The translations under genes were made by a program, and so were the position numbers. DNA of 31,807 nucleotides, from the NCBI GenBank assembly GCA_964520785.1, contig CAZFQG010000056.1, forward strand, positions 1 to 31,807, written 5' to 3'. Position 1 is the first letter of the stretch; each line of letters starts with the position of its first letter. This DNA comes from CAZFQG01 sp964520785 (GTDB lineage: Bacteria > Planctomycetota > Planctomycetia > Pirellulales > Thermoguttaceae). Shown one piece after another: positions 17,650 to 24,842 of the stretch. The notes below the pieces were generated by a model. The model worked only from the letters and a program-made list of their open reading frames with translations. It searched no databases and had not been told where the DNA came from.

Positions 17650-20418
17650 ATGAAAAAGATGCCCCTGAAAGCGAGACTGCTGACCCTGTTCCTGCTGGTC
17701 GGCGTCGTCCCGTTCGCCATTATCGCCGCGGTCGCGTACTGGATCGCCGGCAATGCCTTGACCGAACAGGCCTTCAATCAACTGCTTGCCCTGCGCGACG
17801 TCCGGAAACAGCAGATCGAACGTGAGTTCAGACGCTGTCACGAAGATCTGAACGTAATCGCCGAGACGGCCGCCACCATCCGAAGCGACACTTTTAAGAA
17901 GCTCGAAGCCGTGGAACAGCTCAAAAAGAAGCAGGTGGAGGCCTGTTTCCGCGACGCCTTCCAGGTCGTCGCGGCGATCGCCGAATCGAAGGATGCCATG
18001 GATTCATTCGGCTGGCTGCGGGAGTATCGCGACGAAACCGGGACCGATAAGACGCGGCCGCTGGACGTCTCGGCCGGGGAGTATCGGAAACTTCATGAGA
18101 AAGTCACGCCGTTTCTGGACAAATTCGTCAACAAACTCGGATTCTCCGACGTCTATCTCATTTGCGCCGAAAACGGACACGTCCTTTACACCCATCAAAA
18201 ACGGGATGATCTCGGCGAGAACCTCAACGGAGGAAAGCTGCAAGACGAAGGGCTCGCTCGACTATGGCGAAAGGTCGTCGACGCCGGCCGCCCCACCGTC
18301 GAGGATTTCGCCCCGTACTCCCCCTGGGACGGGAAACAATCGTCGTTCGTCGGGGCTCCGATCCAGGATGATACCGGAAAGACGATTGCCGTCGTCGCGC
18401 TCCAAATGCCCAACGAGCGGCTCAACGCGATCGTCCAGGATCGTGCCGGGCTGGGGAACTCCGGAGAGAGCTATCTACTCGGGCGCCGAAACGGACGAAT
18501 CGCCTACCGTAGCGACCAAACGATCCAGCCTTTCAAGATCGGCGACGAATCGAAGAACGGTTCCGATTTCTCCGACGCCGCCTCCGGAAAACCTGTCCGG
18601 GGAATTCGGCGAGGGCCGGCCGGTAACCTGGAACTGGTGGTCTACGCGAAATTGGATATCCCGGACCTCGACTGGTGCCTCGTCAGCTCGGAAGACGCCG
18701 TCGAGGTGTTGGCTCCCCGTCTGGAAGGGGAGCAGGAGGACTATTACACGAAGTACTTGAAGCAAACCGGTTTTCACGACCTGTTTCTGATCGATCCGTC
18801 CGGGGAGTGTTTCTATACCGTTTCCCGCGAGGCCGATTTCGGAACCAACTTCGTCAACGGCAAGTTCTCGGATTCGAGTCTGGGAGAACTGGTTCGCGCG
18901 GTACTGCGGACCAGGGAATACGGGATCGTCGATTTCTCGCCCTATGCCCCCAGTGAGGGCCGCCCGGCGGCGTTTATCGCCCGGCCGATCCTTTCCGGCG
19001 GCGGCGAGGTCGAGATGATCGTCGCGCTGCAACTTGCCGAGGAGCGGATCAACGAGATCATGAGCAGCCGGGCCGGCATGGGGGAGACGGGATGCACGTA
19101 CCTGATCGGCCTGGACTCGGACGGCGACACCGCCTTCCGCAGCGACCTGACCTTCATGAAGGACTCGTACGTCCTCGGCAGCAAGATCACCACGCCGTAC
19201 ATCGAGGAGGCGATGGCGACGCCGGATGCCAGAGCACACGGGATATTCCGCGACTCGTTGGGAAACGAGGTCATCGCCGCGTACGAACGGGTTGACGCCG
19301 GGGGGCTCCCCTGGGCCGTCGTCGCCAAGATCGACGGTGTCGAGGCACTGGCGGCGATGCATTCGCTCGGATGGATCGTGACCGTCGTCGGCGTCGTCGG
19401 CGCGGTCGTCATTACCGGCCTCGGCTGGTGGTCCGCCAGAACGATCGCGAATCCGATCTCCCGGATAATCTCCGGTCTCGGAGAAGGCGCCGACCAGACG
19501 ACCTCCGCGGCCGGGCAAGTCTCCGCCGCGAGCCAGTCGCTCGCGCAAGGTGCCTCGGAACAGGCCGCGGCGCTCGAACAGACGACCTCCGGAATGGAGG
19601 AGATGTCTTCGATGACGAAACGGAACGCCGACAGTGCCAACCAGGCGAGGTCTCTCTCCGAGGCGGCATTGGCCAGTTCCGAGCGGGGCGGCGCCGCCAT
19701 GGGCCGGATGTCCGCCGCCATCGCCGACATCAAGCGGTCGTCGGACGAAACGGCGAAAATCGTCAACACGATCAATGAAATCGCCTTCCAAACGAATCTT
19801 CTGGCCCTCAACGCCGCCGTCGAGGCGGCCAGGGCCGGTGAAGCGGGGAAGGGATTCGCGGTGGTGGCCGAGGAGGTCCGCAATCTGGCTCGGCGCAGCG
19901 CCGAGGCGGCACGCACGACCGCGGACATGATCGAGGGATCGGTCAAGAACGCCGACAATGGCGTGGAGATATCGAAGGAAGTGGGCGAAGCCCTGGCCGA
20001 GATCGCGGAGGGGAGCCGGAAGCTGAACGACTTGGTCGCCGAGATCGACGCCGCCAGTAATGAACAGGCGGCCGGAATCGGCGAAATCAACGGCGCCCTG
20101 TCGCAAATGGACCAGGTCACCCAATCGAACGCCGCCAGCGCCGAGGAGTCGGCGTCGGCCGCGGAGCAGCTTAACGCCCAGTCCGAAGAACTTCGCCGGA
20201 TGGTCGCCGAACTGCAAGCGGTAGTCGGTGGAAAGACCTCCGCGGGATCCGAGGAGTCGTCCCGCCGACGGCCGCTCGCTTGCCGTTATGCATCGGCGGC
20301 TTCCGGGGAATACGCTCGGAAGGCCCCGGAAAAGGCGAGCCGACCATCGGAAAATGACAAGGCGGAGCACGAGGATTGGCTGCCGTTGGAGACCAAAGCA
20401 GACCTGAGGCGGTTTTGA
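17650..20418 (+). CDS. Methyl-accepting chemotaxis protein with duplicated Cache-like sensor module
   Basis: 922-residue inner-membrane receptor. Seen: TM1 at about 9-30, a large periplasmic region, TM2 at about 573-594, a short ANPISRII juxtamembrane segment, and a signalling coiled coil nearly identical to that of the receptor at 14835. The periplasmic region contains two similar blocks, about 161-300 and 372-515. Matching pieces include VEDFAPYSP / IVDFSPYAP, VALQMPNERLNAI / VALQLAEERINEI, and RAGLGNSGESYLLG / RAGMGETGCTYLIG. These look like Cache-type folds binding small molecules outside the cytoplasm; the ligands are unknown. The tail ends in HEDWLPLETKADLRRF, like the first receptor. 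GAGG lies five bases before ATG 17650. Confidence 0.93.
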   Translation: MKKMPLKARLLTLFLLVGVVPFAIIAAVAYWIAGNALTEQAFNQLLALRDVRKQQIEREFRRCHEDLNVIAETAATIRSDTFKKLEAVEQLKKKQVEACFRDAFQVVAAIAESKDAMDSFGWLREYRDETGTDKTRPLDVSAGEYRKLHEKVTPFLDKFVNKLGFSDVYLICAENGHVLYTHQKRDDLGENLNGGKLQDEGLARLWRKVVDAGRPTVEDFAPYSPWDGKQSSFVGAPIQDDTGKTIAVVALQMPNERLNAIVQDRAGLGNSGESYLLGRRNGRIAYRSDQTIQPFKIGDESKNGSDFSDAASGKPVRGIRRGPAGNLELVVYAKLDIPDLDWCLVSSEDAVEVLAPRLEGEQEDYYTKYLKQTGFHDLFLIDPSGECFYTVSREADFGTNFVNGKFSDSSLGELVRAVLRTREYGIVDFSPYAPSEGRPAAFIARPILSGGGEVEMIVALQLAEERINEIMSSRAGMGETGCTYLIGLDSDGDTAFRSDLTFMKDSYVLGSKITTPYIEEAMATPDARAHGIFRDSLGNEVIAAYERVDAGGLPWAVVAKIDGVEALAAMHSLGWIVTVVGVVGAVVITGLGWWSARTIANPISRIISGLGEGADQTTSAAGQVSAASQSLAQGASEQAAALEQTTSGMEEMSSMTKRNADSANQARSLSEAALASSERGGAAMGRMSAAIADIKRSSDETAKIVNTINEIAFQTNLLALNAAVEAARAGEAGKGFAVVAEEVRNLARRSAEAARTTADMIEGSVKNADNGVEISKEVGEALAEIAEGSRKLNDLVAEIDAASNEQAAGIGEINGALSQMDQVTQSNAASAEESASAAEQLNAQSEELRRMVAELQAVVGGKTSAGSEESSRRRPLACRYASAASGEYARKAPEKASRPSENDKAEHEDWLPLETKADLRRF

Positions 20419-20435
20419 CGGACCGATGCCCGCGC

Positions 20436-20472
20436 GAGCACGCCTTCGCGCCGACGGCCGCGAGGCGTGCTC
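20436..20472 (+). repeat. Strong hairpin between mcp2 and cheR
   Basis: GAGCACGCCT (20436-20445) pairs exactly with AGGCGTGCTC (20463-20472), and CGCG/CGCG can stack inside. A second small hairpin (CGGGAA/TTCCCG, 20472-20485) follows. No T-run. Its presence here supports the later start for cheR. Confidence 0.5.
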
Positions 20473-20569
20473 GGGAAGATTCCCGGGTGAGACGGCGAGT
20501 CTAACCCGAAACACCACTTTTTCCCCCGCAGACGAAGACGATGATTTCCCGTCGAATAAGGACTTGCGA

Positions 20570-21409
20570 ATGCTGAAGACGATGGAACCGCTGACGACGG
20601 TGGAGATAGCGGACGCGCAATTGGAACGGATCAGTGCGCTCGTGAAAGCCCTTTCGGGAATCCACCTCGACTCCGGCAAGAAGGATCTTGTCAAGGCACG
20701 GCTGAACAAGCGGTTGCGGAGTCTGGGAATGCGCTCGTTCGATGACTATATCGAGTACGTCGAACGCGACCCCGACGCCGAATCGACGGCCATGCTCGAC
20801 GCGATTTCGACGAATCTGACGAGCTTTTTCCGCGAGAGTAACCATTTCGACTACTTGGCCGATTGCGTTCTTCCAGGCGTCGTCGCGACTGGACGGCGGC
20901 GCCTGAGAATCTGGTCGGCGGGGTGCTCCACGGGGGAAGAGCCGTATTCGATCGCGATTACCCTGCTGGAGACTTTGCCCGATCTGGCCGGCTGGGACGC
21001 GCGGATTCTGGCGACCGATCTGTCGACCGACGTCCTCAAGCGCGCCCGATCCGCGATGTATGACCAGAGGCGGTTGGACACGATGGACCCACGGCTGCGG
21101 AAGAAGTATTTCCTCTCCGAGAACGCGCGCCGCGGCGGCGATTTCGTGGTCGCCGATTCCGTACGAAATCTGGTCACGTTCGCCCATCTGAATCTGATGG
21201 GACAATGGCCGATGCGAGGACCCTTCGACGTGATATTCTGTCGCAACGTGATGATTTACTTCGATAAACCGACGCGGGCCACGCTGGTACAACGCTTCTG
21301 GGATTTACTCGGCCCGGGCGGCACCCTTCTGATCGGGCATTCCGAAAGCCTCACCGGAATCGAACACAGGTTCCGGTACGTGCAACCGACGATTTACTCG
21401 AAAACCTGA
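20570..21409 (+). CDS. cheR: Chemotaxis protein methyltransferase CheR
   Basis: 279-residue SAM-dependent enzyme that methylates receptor glutamates for adaptation. Seen: the N-terminal helical domain (LVKALSGIHLDSGKKDLVKARLNKRL, in pieces), the TNLTSFFRES segment, the SAM-binding motif IWSAGCSTGEEPYS starting at residue 114, and FDVIFCRNVMIYFD. No C-terminal TPR extension. ATG 20570 has AAGGA seven bases upstream; the frame stays open to an ATG at 20426, but that extension crosses a strong hairpin and has no homology-like features. cheD starts 29 bases later. Confidence 0.95.
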   Translation: MLKTMEPLTTVEIADAQLERISALVKALSGIHLDSGKKDLVKARLNKRLRSLGMRSFDDYIEYVERDPDAESTAMLDAISTNLTSFFRESNHFDYLADCVLPGVVATGRRRLRIWSAGCSTGEEPYSIAITLLETLPDLAGWDARILATDLSTDVLKRARSAMYDQRRLDTMDPRLRKKYFLSENARRGGDFVVADSVRNLVTFAHLNLMGQWPMRGPFDVIFCRNVMIYFDKPTRATLVQRFWDLLGPGGTLLIGHSESLTGIEHRFRYVQPTIYSKT

Positions 21410-21438
21410 CGCGGAGCCGCTCGCCGGAGAAGACCGAA

Positions 21439-21918
21439 GTGAAATACCTGGTAGGCATCGCCGATATGAAGATCGCGACTCAACCGGGTGACGTCATCGT
21501 GACGCACGCCCTGGGAAGTTGCCTGGGAATCACCGCGCACGACCCGGTCGCCAAGGTGGGTGGCATGTTGCACGTAATGATGCCCATGTCGAACGTCAAC
21601 CCCGAGAAGGCGAAGACGAATCCGTACATGTTCGTCGACACCGGCGTTCCCGCCTTCTTCAGTGAAATCTACGCGGCCGGCGGCAACAAGAACCGCCTGG
21701 TCGTGAAAGTGGCCGGCGGCGCGAACGTCCAAAGGAGCGACAACGACCGGTTCGCCATCGGCAAGAGAAATCACGTCGTCCTCAAGAAATTGTTTTGGAA
21801 AAACGGAATCCTCATCGAGGCGGAGGACGTCGGAAAGGACATAGCCAGGACAATGTACCTGGAAATCGGCTCCGGACGCGTTTGGATGACCACCGGCGGT
21901 GTCGAGAAGGAACTGTGA
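21439..21918 (+). CDS. cheD: Chemoreceptor glutamine deamidase CheD
   Basis: 159-residue enzyme that deamidates receptor glutamines and, in systems with CheC, binds it. Seen: Thr22, Cys28 (ALGSCLGI) and His45 (GMLHVMMP), each one position from the T. maritima catalytic residues Thr21, Cys27 and His44; and the NKNRLVVKVAGGANV block. The start is GTG 21439, with GGAGAAG upstream. It is followed by an intrinsic terminator, so it probably ends its transcription unit. Confidence 0.93.
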   Translation: MKYLVGIADMKIATQPGDVIVTHALGSCLGITAHDPVAKVGGMLHVMMPMSNVNPEKAKTNPYMFVDTGVPAFFSEIYAAGGNKNRLVVKVAGGANVQRSDNDRFAIGKRNHVVLKKLFWKNGILIEAEDVGKDIARTMYLEIGSGRVWMTTGGVEKEL

Positions 21919-21964
21919 TCCAAGCCCCGGCCGGACGGGGGATACTACGAAATCGCAGACTTAC

Positions 21965-21993
21965 CGGATGGTGCCGGAACCGTCCGATTTTTT
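21965..21993 (+). terminator. Intrinsic terminator between cheD and second cheY
   Basis: CGGATGG (21965-21971) pairs with CCGTCCG (21980-21986), one G-U pair, around an 8-base loop. One A and then six T (21988-21993) follow. This is the only hairpin in the locus with a real T-run. It would separate cheR-cheD from cheY-cheX-cheB. Confidence 0.65.
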
Positions 21994-22045
21994 CGGAGAG
22001 CAGAAAGCCAAAGAATTCGCGTTTCCACAAAAAGGGTGACATACG

Positions 22046-22438
22046 ATGTCAATCAACGTTCTCGTAGTGGACGATAGCGCCGTCATGCGAGCAATGATAA
22101 TAAAGACGCTCAAGCTTGCCGGAACTCCTTTGGGAGAGGTCCACCAGGCGGCCAATGGTCAAGAGGGACTCGACGTCTTGGAGAACCACTGGGTAGACGT
22201 GGTCTTCGCCGATATCAACATGCCCGTCATGGATGGCGAGGAGATGATCGACCGGATTCGCGCGAATCCCGCCCTGCGGGATCTTCCCATCGTGGTCGTC
22301 TCCACCGAAGGGAGCAAGACCCGTATTCAGAGTTTCCACGAAAAAGACGCCGAATTCGTCCACAAACCTTTCACGCCGGAGATCATCCGGGACATACTCG
22401 AGCAGAAACTGGGGATCAGCCATGCACAACAAGCCTGA
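22046..22438 (+). CDS. cheY: Chemotaxis response regulator CheY (second copy)
   Basis: 130-residue single receiver. Seen: Asp9-Asp10, phosphoacceptor Asp56 (FADINMPVMDGEE), Ser86-Thr87 and Lys107 in VHKPF. It differs from the first copy in the motif after the phosphoacceptor, so it may act as a phosphate sink or on another target. AAGGG lies upstream of ATG 22046. Its 3' end overlaps the start of the next gene by 17 bases, implying translational coupling with the phosphatase that may act on it. Confidence 0.92.
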   Translation: MSINVLVVDDSAVMRAMIIKTLKLAGTPLGEVHQAANGQEGLDVLENHWVDVVFADINMPVMDGEEMIDRIRANPALRDLPIVVVSTEGSKTRIQSFHEKDAEFVHKPFTPEIIRDILEQKLGISHAQQA

Positions 22439-22943
22439 AGACGTCCTCGCGGCGGTCGGCGAGGAGGTGTTTGAAGACCTTGCGTTCGTCCTCGTCATGC
22501 CGGACGACGGAAGCGTCGAACATGACGACTGCGCCGATTCACCCGATTGGGTCGCCAGAATTCACTTCCAAGGACCCTTCGCCGGAACGCTTTTTTTGCG
22601 CGTTTCCGAAGACCTCGCGCCGATGATCGCCGAGAACATGCTCGGATTGGAGGATGGAGAAACTCCGACGTCGGAACAGATCAGTGACGCGTTCAAGGAA
22701 TTGCTCAACGTTATCTGCGGGAATCTCCTCCCGAGACTGGTCGGCGACGAGCCCGTTTTCGCGGTCAATGGGCTCGATATACTCCAAGAGCCGTCGATCC
22801 CGGACGCGTTCGAGGGGCGACCGCCGGTGGCGACCGCCGCGTTCAGCCTGGAAATCGGCCGTGCGGAGCTGGCACTCTTCACCGAACAGGGGTGTCTTGC
22901 CTCCATGAACCAATTAGAAGCGACGACCGGTGCGTCTTCATGA
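22422..22943 (+). CDS. CheX-like chemotaxis phosphatase (second copy)
   Basis: 173-residue CheC/CheX-family protein. Seen: a single ExxN motif (FKELLNVICGNLLPRL, Glu93 and Asn96), an N-terminal strand pair (ARIHFQGPFAGTLFLRV) and an AENMLGL segment like other CheX proteins. It is more divergent and longer than the copy at 10753. It overlaps cheY by 17 bases and is 16 bases from cheB. Probable function: dephosphorylation of CheY-P, perhaps of the adjacent CheY. Confidence 0.8.
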   Translation: MHNKPEDVLAAVGEEVFEDLAFVLVMPDDGSVEHDDCADSPDWVARIHFQGPFAGTLFLRVSEDLAPMIAENMLGLEDGETPTSEQISDAFKELLNVICGNLLPRLVGDEPVFAVNGLDILQEPSIPDAFEGRPPVATAAFSLEIGRAELALFTEQGCLASMNQLEATTGASS

Positions 22944-22959
22944 CAAGATGGGTGAAACC

Positions 22960-24009
22960 ATGATCAAAGTTCTCGTAATCGATGATTCCGCCGTGGTGCG
23001 AAAAGTGTTGACCGCGGAACTCTCCAAGGCCAAGGATATCGAAGTCGTCGGCTCGGCGATCGATCCGTTCATGGCGAGAGACAAGATCGCCACCTTGAAG
23101 CCGGATGTGCTCACGCTGGACATGGAAATGCCGCGAATGGACGGGCTGACATTTCTCGCGAAACTGATGAAATACCATCCGATGCCGGTAATCGTCGTCA
23201 GTTCGGTTACGCCGAAAGGAAGCGAGACGGCCCTGAGGGCCTTGGATCTCGGCGCGGTCGACGTCGTATCGAAACCGGGCTCGGCCTACTCCGTAGCCGA
23301 CCTCTCCGGCATGTTGATCGAGAAGATCCGCGTTGCCGCCGGCGCGCGAATCGTCCGGACACAGGAAAGGCCCGTCGGGGCGGCACGAACCGTTCAGACC
23401 GGCCCGCTCATTCAAACCACGCACCAGGTTCTCGCGATCGGCGCATCGACGGGCGGTACGCGAGCCATCGAGGCGGTCCTGACGCAACTGCCGGCCGACA
23501 CACCGGGGACCGTCATCGTCCAGCACATGCCGGAGGCGTTCACGGCGGCCTTCGCCGATCGACTCAACGGAATCTGCCGCATGGAGGTCCGAGAAGCGAG
23601 GACGAACGACGCCGTAGTCCCGGGGGTGGCCCTTATCGCCCCGGGCAACCAGCACATGGTCCTCCGCCGCAGCGGAGCGAGGTACTCGGTCATCGTGAAG
23701 ACCGGGCCGCCGGTCCATCACCAGCGACCCAGCGTCGACGTCCTGTTCCATTCCGTGGCCCAACAGGCCGGGCGGAATTCACTCGGCGTTATCCTCACCG
23801 GCATGGGGGCCGACGGCGCCCAGGGTCTCCTCGCGATGCGCAACGCCGGCGCCCACACCATCGCCCAGGACGAGAAATCGTGCGTCGTCTTCGGAATGCC
23901 GAAGGAGGCGATCGCATGTGGAGCCGCCGAATTCACCATTCCGTTGGGAGCCATTCCGGCACGAGTACTTGGTCTATTGTGCCAAAGCCAGGTCGCGGTG
24001 CCGGTGTGA
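22960..24009 (+). CDS. cheB: Chemotaxis response regulator methylesterase CheB
   Basis: 349-residue enzyme that removes methyl groups from receptors and can deamidate glutamines. Seen: a receiver with Asp8-Asp9 and phosphoacceptor Asp54 (LTLDMEMPRMDGL), a linker, and the esterase domain with the catalytic triad Ser163 (GASTGG), His189 (VQHMPE) and Asp285 (GMGADGAQG), nearly the numbering of Salmonella CheB (164, 190, 286). I chose ATG 22960 because it gives the usual MIKVLVIDD start with GGGTG upstream; ATG 22948 and GTG 22930 are in frame but less likely. The end has no CheR-like fusion. Confidence 0.95.
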   Translation: MIKVLVIDDSAVVRKVLTAELSKAKDIEVVGSAIDPFMARDKIATLKPDVLTLDMEMPRMDGLTFLAKLMKYHPMPVIVVSSVTPKGSETALRALDLGAVDVVSKPGSAYSVADLSGMLIEKIRVAAGARIVRTQERPVGAARTVQTGPLIQTTHQVLAIGASTGGTRAIEAVLTQLPADTPGTVIVQHMPEAFTAAFADRLNGICRMEVREARTNDAVVPGVALIAPGNQHMVLRRSGARYSVIVKTGPPVHHQRPSVDVLFHSVAQQAGRNSLGVILTGMGADGAQGLLAMRNAGAHTIAQDEKSCVVFGMPKEAIACGAAEFTIPLGAIPARVLGLLCQSQVAVPV

Positions 24010-24095
24010 TATTGCCGCAAACGAGCAGGCGTTTCCCGCGTTACTCGCTCGAGAAGAGGGTCCCACCAATCGTATCCCCCACGAGGAACCGAATC

Positions 24096-24488
24096 ATGAC
24101 TACGGTTGAAGACATCCTTATGGTAAAGGGGCCGGACGTGATCGTCACCGATCCGGAGACAACCGTGTTGGAGGCCGCCCGTTTGATGAACGAGGACGAT
24201 GTCGGCTCGGTGATCGTGCGCAAAGAAGGCGAGGTCGTCGGGATTTTTACCGAGCGCGACCTGCTCCGCCGCGTCGTTGCCGTCCGCAAGGACCCGGCGA
24301 CGGTCCCGCTTACGGAAGTGATGTCCTCCCCCATCCGCTCCTGCCGCCTTCGCGACACCGTGGAGGACTGCGCGCGAATCTTCTCCAAGTCGAGAATCCG
24401 CCATCTGGCGGTGATCGAAGACGGTGCGCTGGTCGGCCTGATCGGCCTTCGCGACATCCAAAGGGCGGAAACGTTCGTGTCCACCTGA
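24096..24488 (+). CDS. Two-CBS-domain protein
   Basis: 130-residue soluble protein made of two CBS motifs, about 8-65 (VIVTDPETTVLEAARLMNED, then GEVVGIFTERDLL) and 75-128 (RDTVEDCARIFSKSRIRHL, then GALVGLIGLRDIQ). Paired CBS domains bind adenosyl nucleotides such as AMP or ATP; here there is no attached effector domain. ATG 24096 has GAGGA eight bases upstream. It follows cheB by 86 bases in the same direction and may be co-transcribed; a link between energy state and chemotaxis would be speculative. The frame stays open for 60 codons past its UGA stop, which I regard as chance. Confidence 0.9.
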   Translation: MTTVEDILMVKGPDVIVTDPETTVLEAARLMNEDDVGSVIVRKEGEVVGIFTERDLLRRVVAVRKDPATVPLTEVMSSPIRSCRLRDTVEDCARIFSKSRIRHLAVIEDGALVGLIGLRDIQRAETFVST

Positions 24489-24842
24489 GCATCTTCGAGT
24501 CGAACCATCGCATCCCTGAAAGCGGCCTCGGTCCTTTCCCTCTCGGATGCCGCGTTCGAGGCCTGGGATCCGGCGGACGCCGCGTGGGTTGAAGCGATTG
24601 AGGCATTGAGCACGGACGGACGAGCAAAGGTGAAGACGGCCAAACGGCCGGACAGGTTGACGCGGCGCTAGTCGCGCTGATGCCAGGACCGCGATTGAAC
24701 CGGCCTTTGAACAGGCCTGAAGAAATCACGAGCGAGAAACGCATGCGGCGATAGACGGCACACCGGGCTGGCCATGGCGGCGCCGGCGTGCTGTCTTCCC
24801 GGCTGGAGTCAACCGGATAGCCGAAACTCTCCGTCCGGGGGA
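24489..24842. other. 354-bp gap without a recognised gene
   Basis: Lies between convergent genes (CBS protein and GH2). No convincing gene, strong hairpin or promoter pair seen. Confidence 0.6.

Noticed and set aside
20426..20569. Longer cheR starting at ATG 20426
   Set aside because: The extra segment crosses a strong hairpin, has no CheR features, and ATG 20570 has a good ribosome-binding site.
18475..20709. 744-codon open frame on the minus strand across the second receptor
   Set aside because: It is the mirror of a clear receptor gene; high GC keeps such antisense frames open and the translation has no recognisable domain. The same applies to 15420-16895 opposite the first receptor.
24486..24671. 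Reading frame continues for 60 codons past the UGA stop of the CBS protein, in a genome with selAB
   Set aside because: The normal length of a two-CBS protein ends at the UGA, no SECIS-like hairpin is seen just after it, and 60 open codons are common by chance at this GC.
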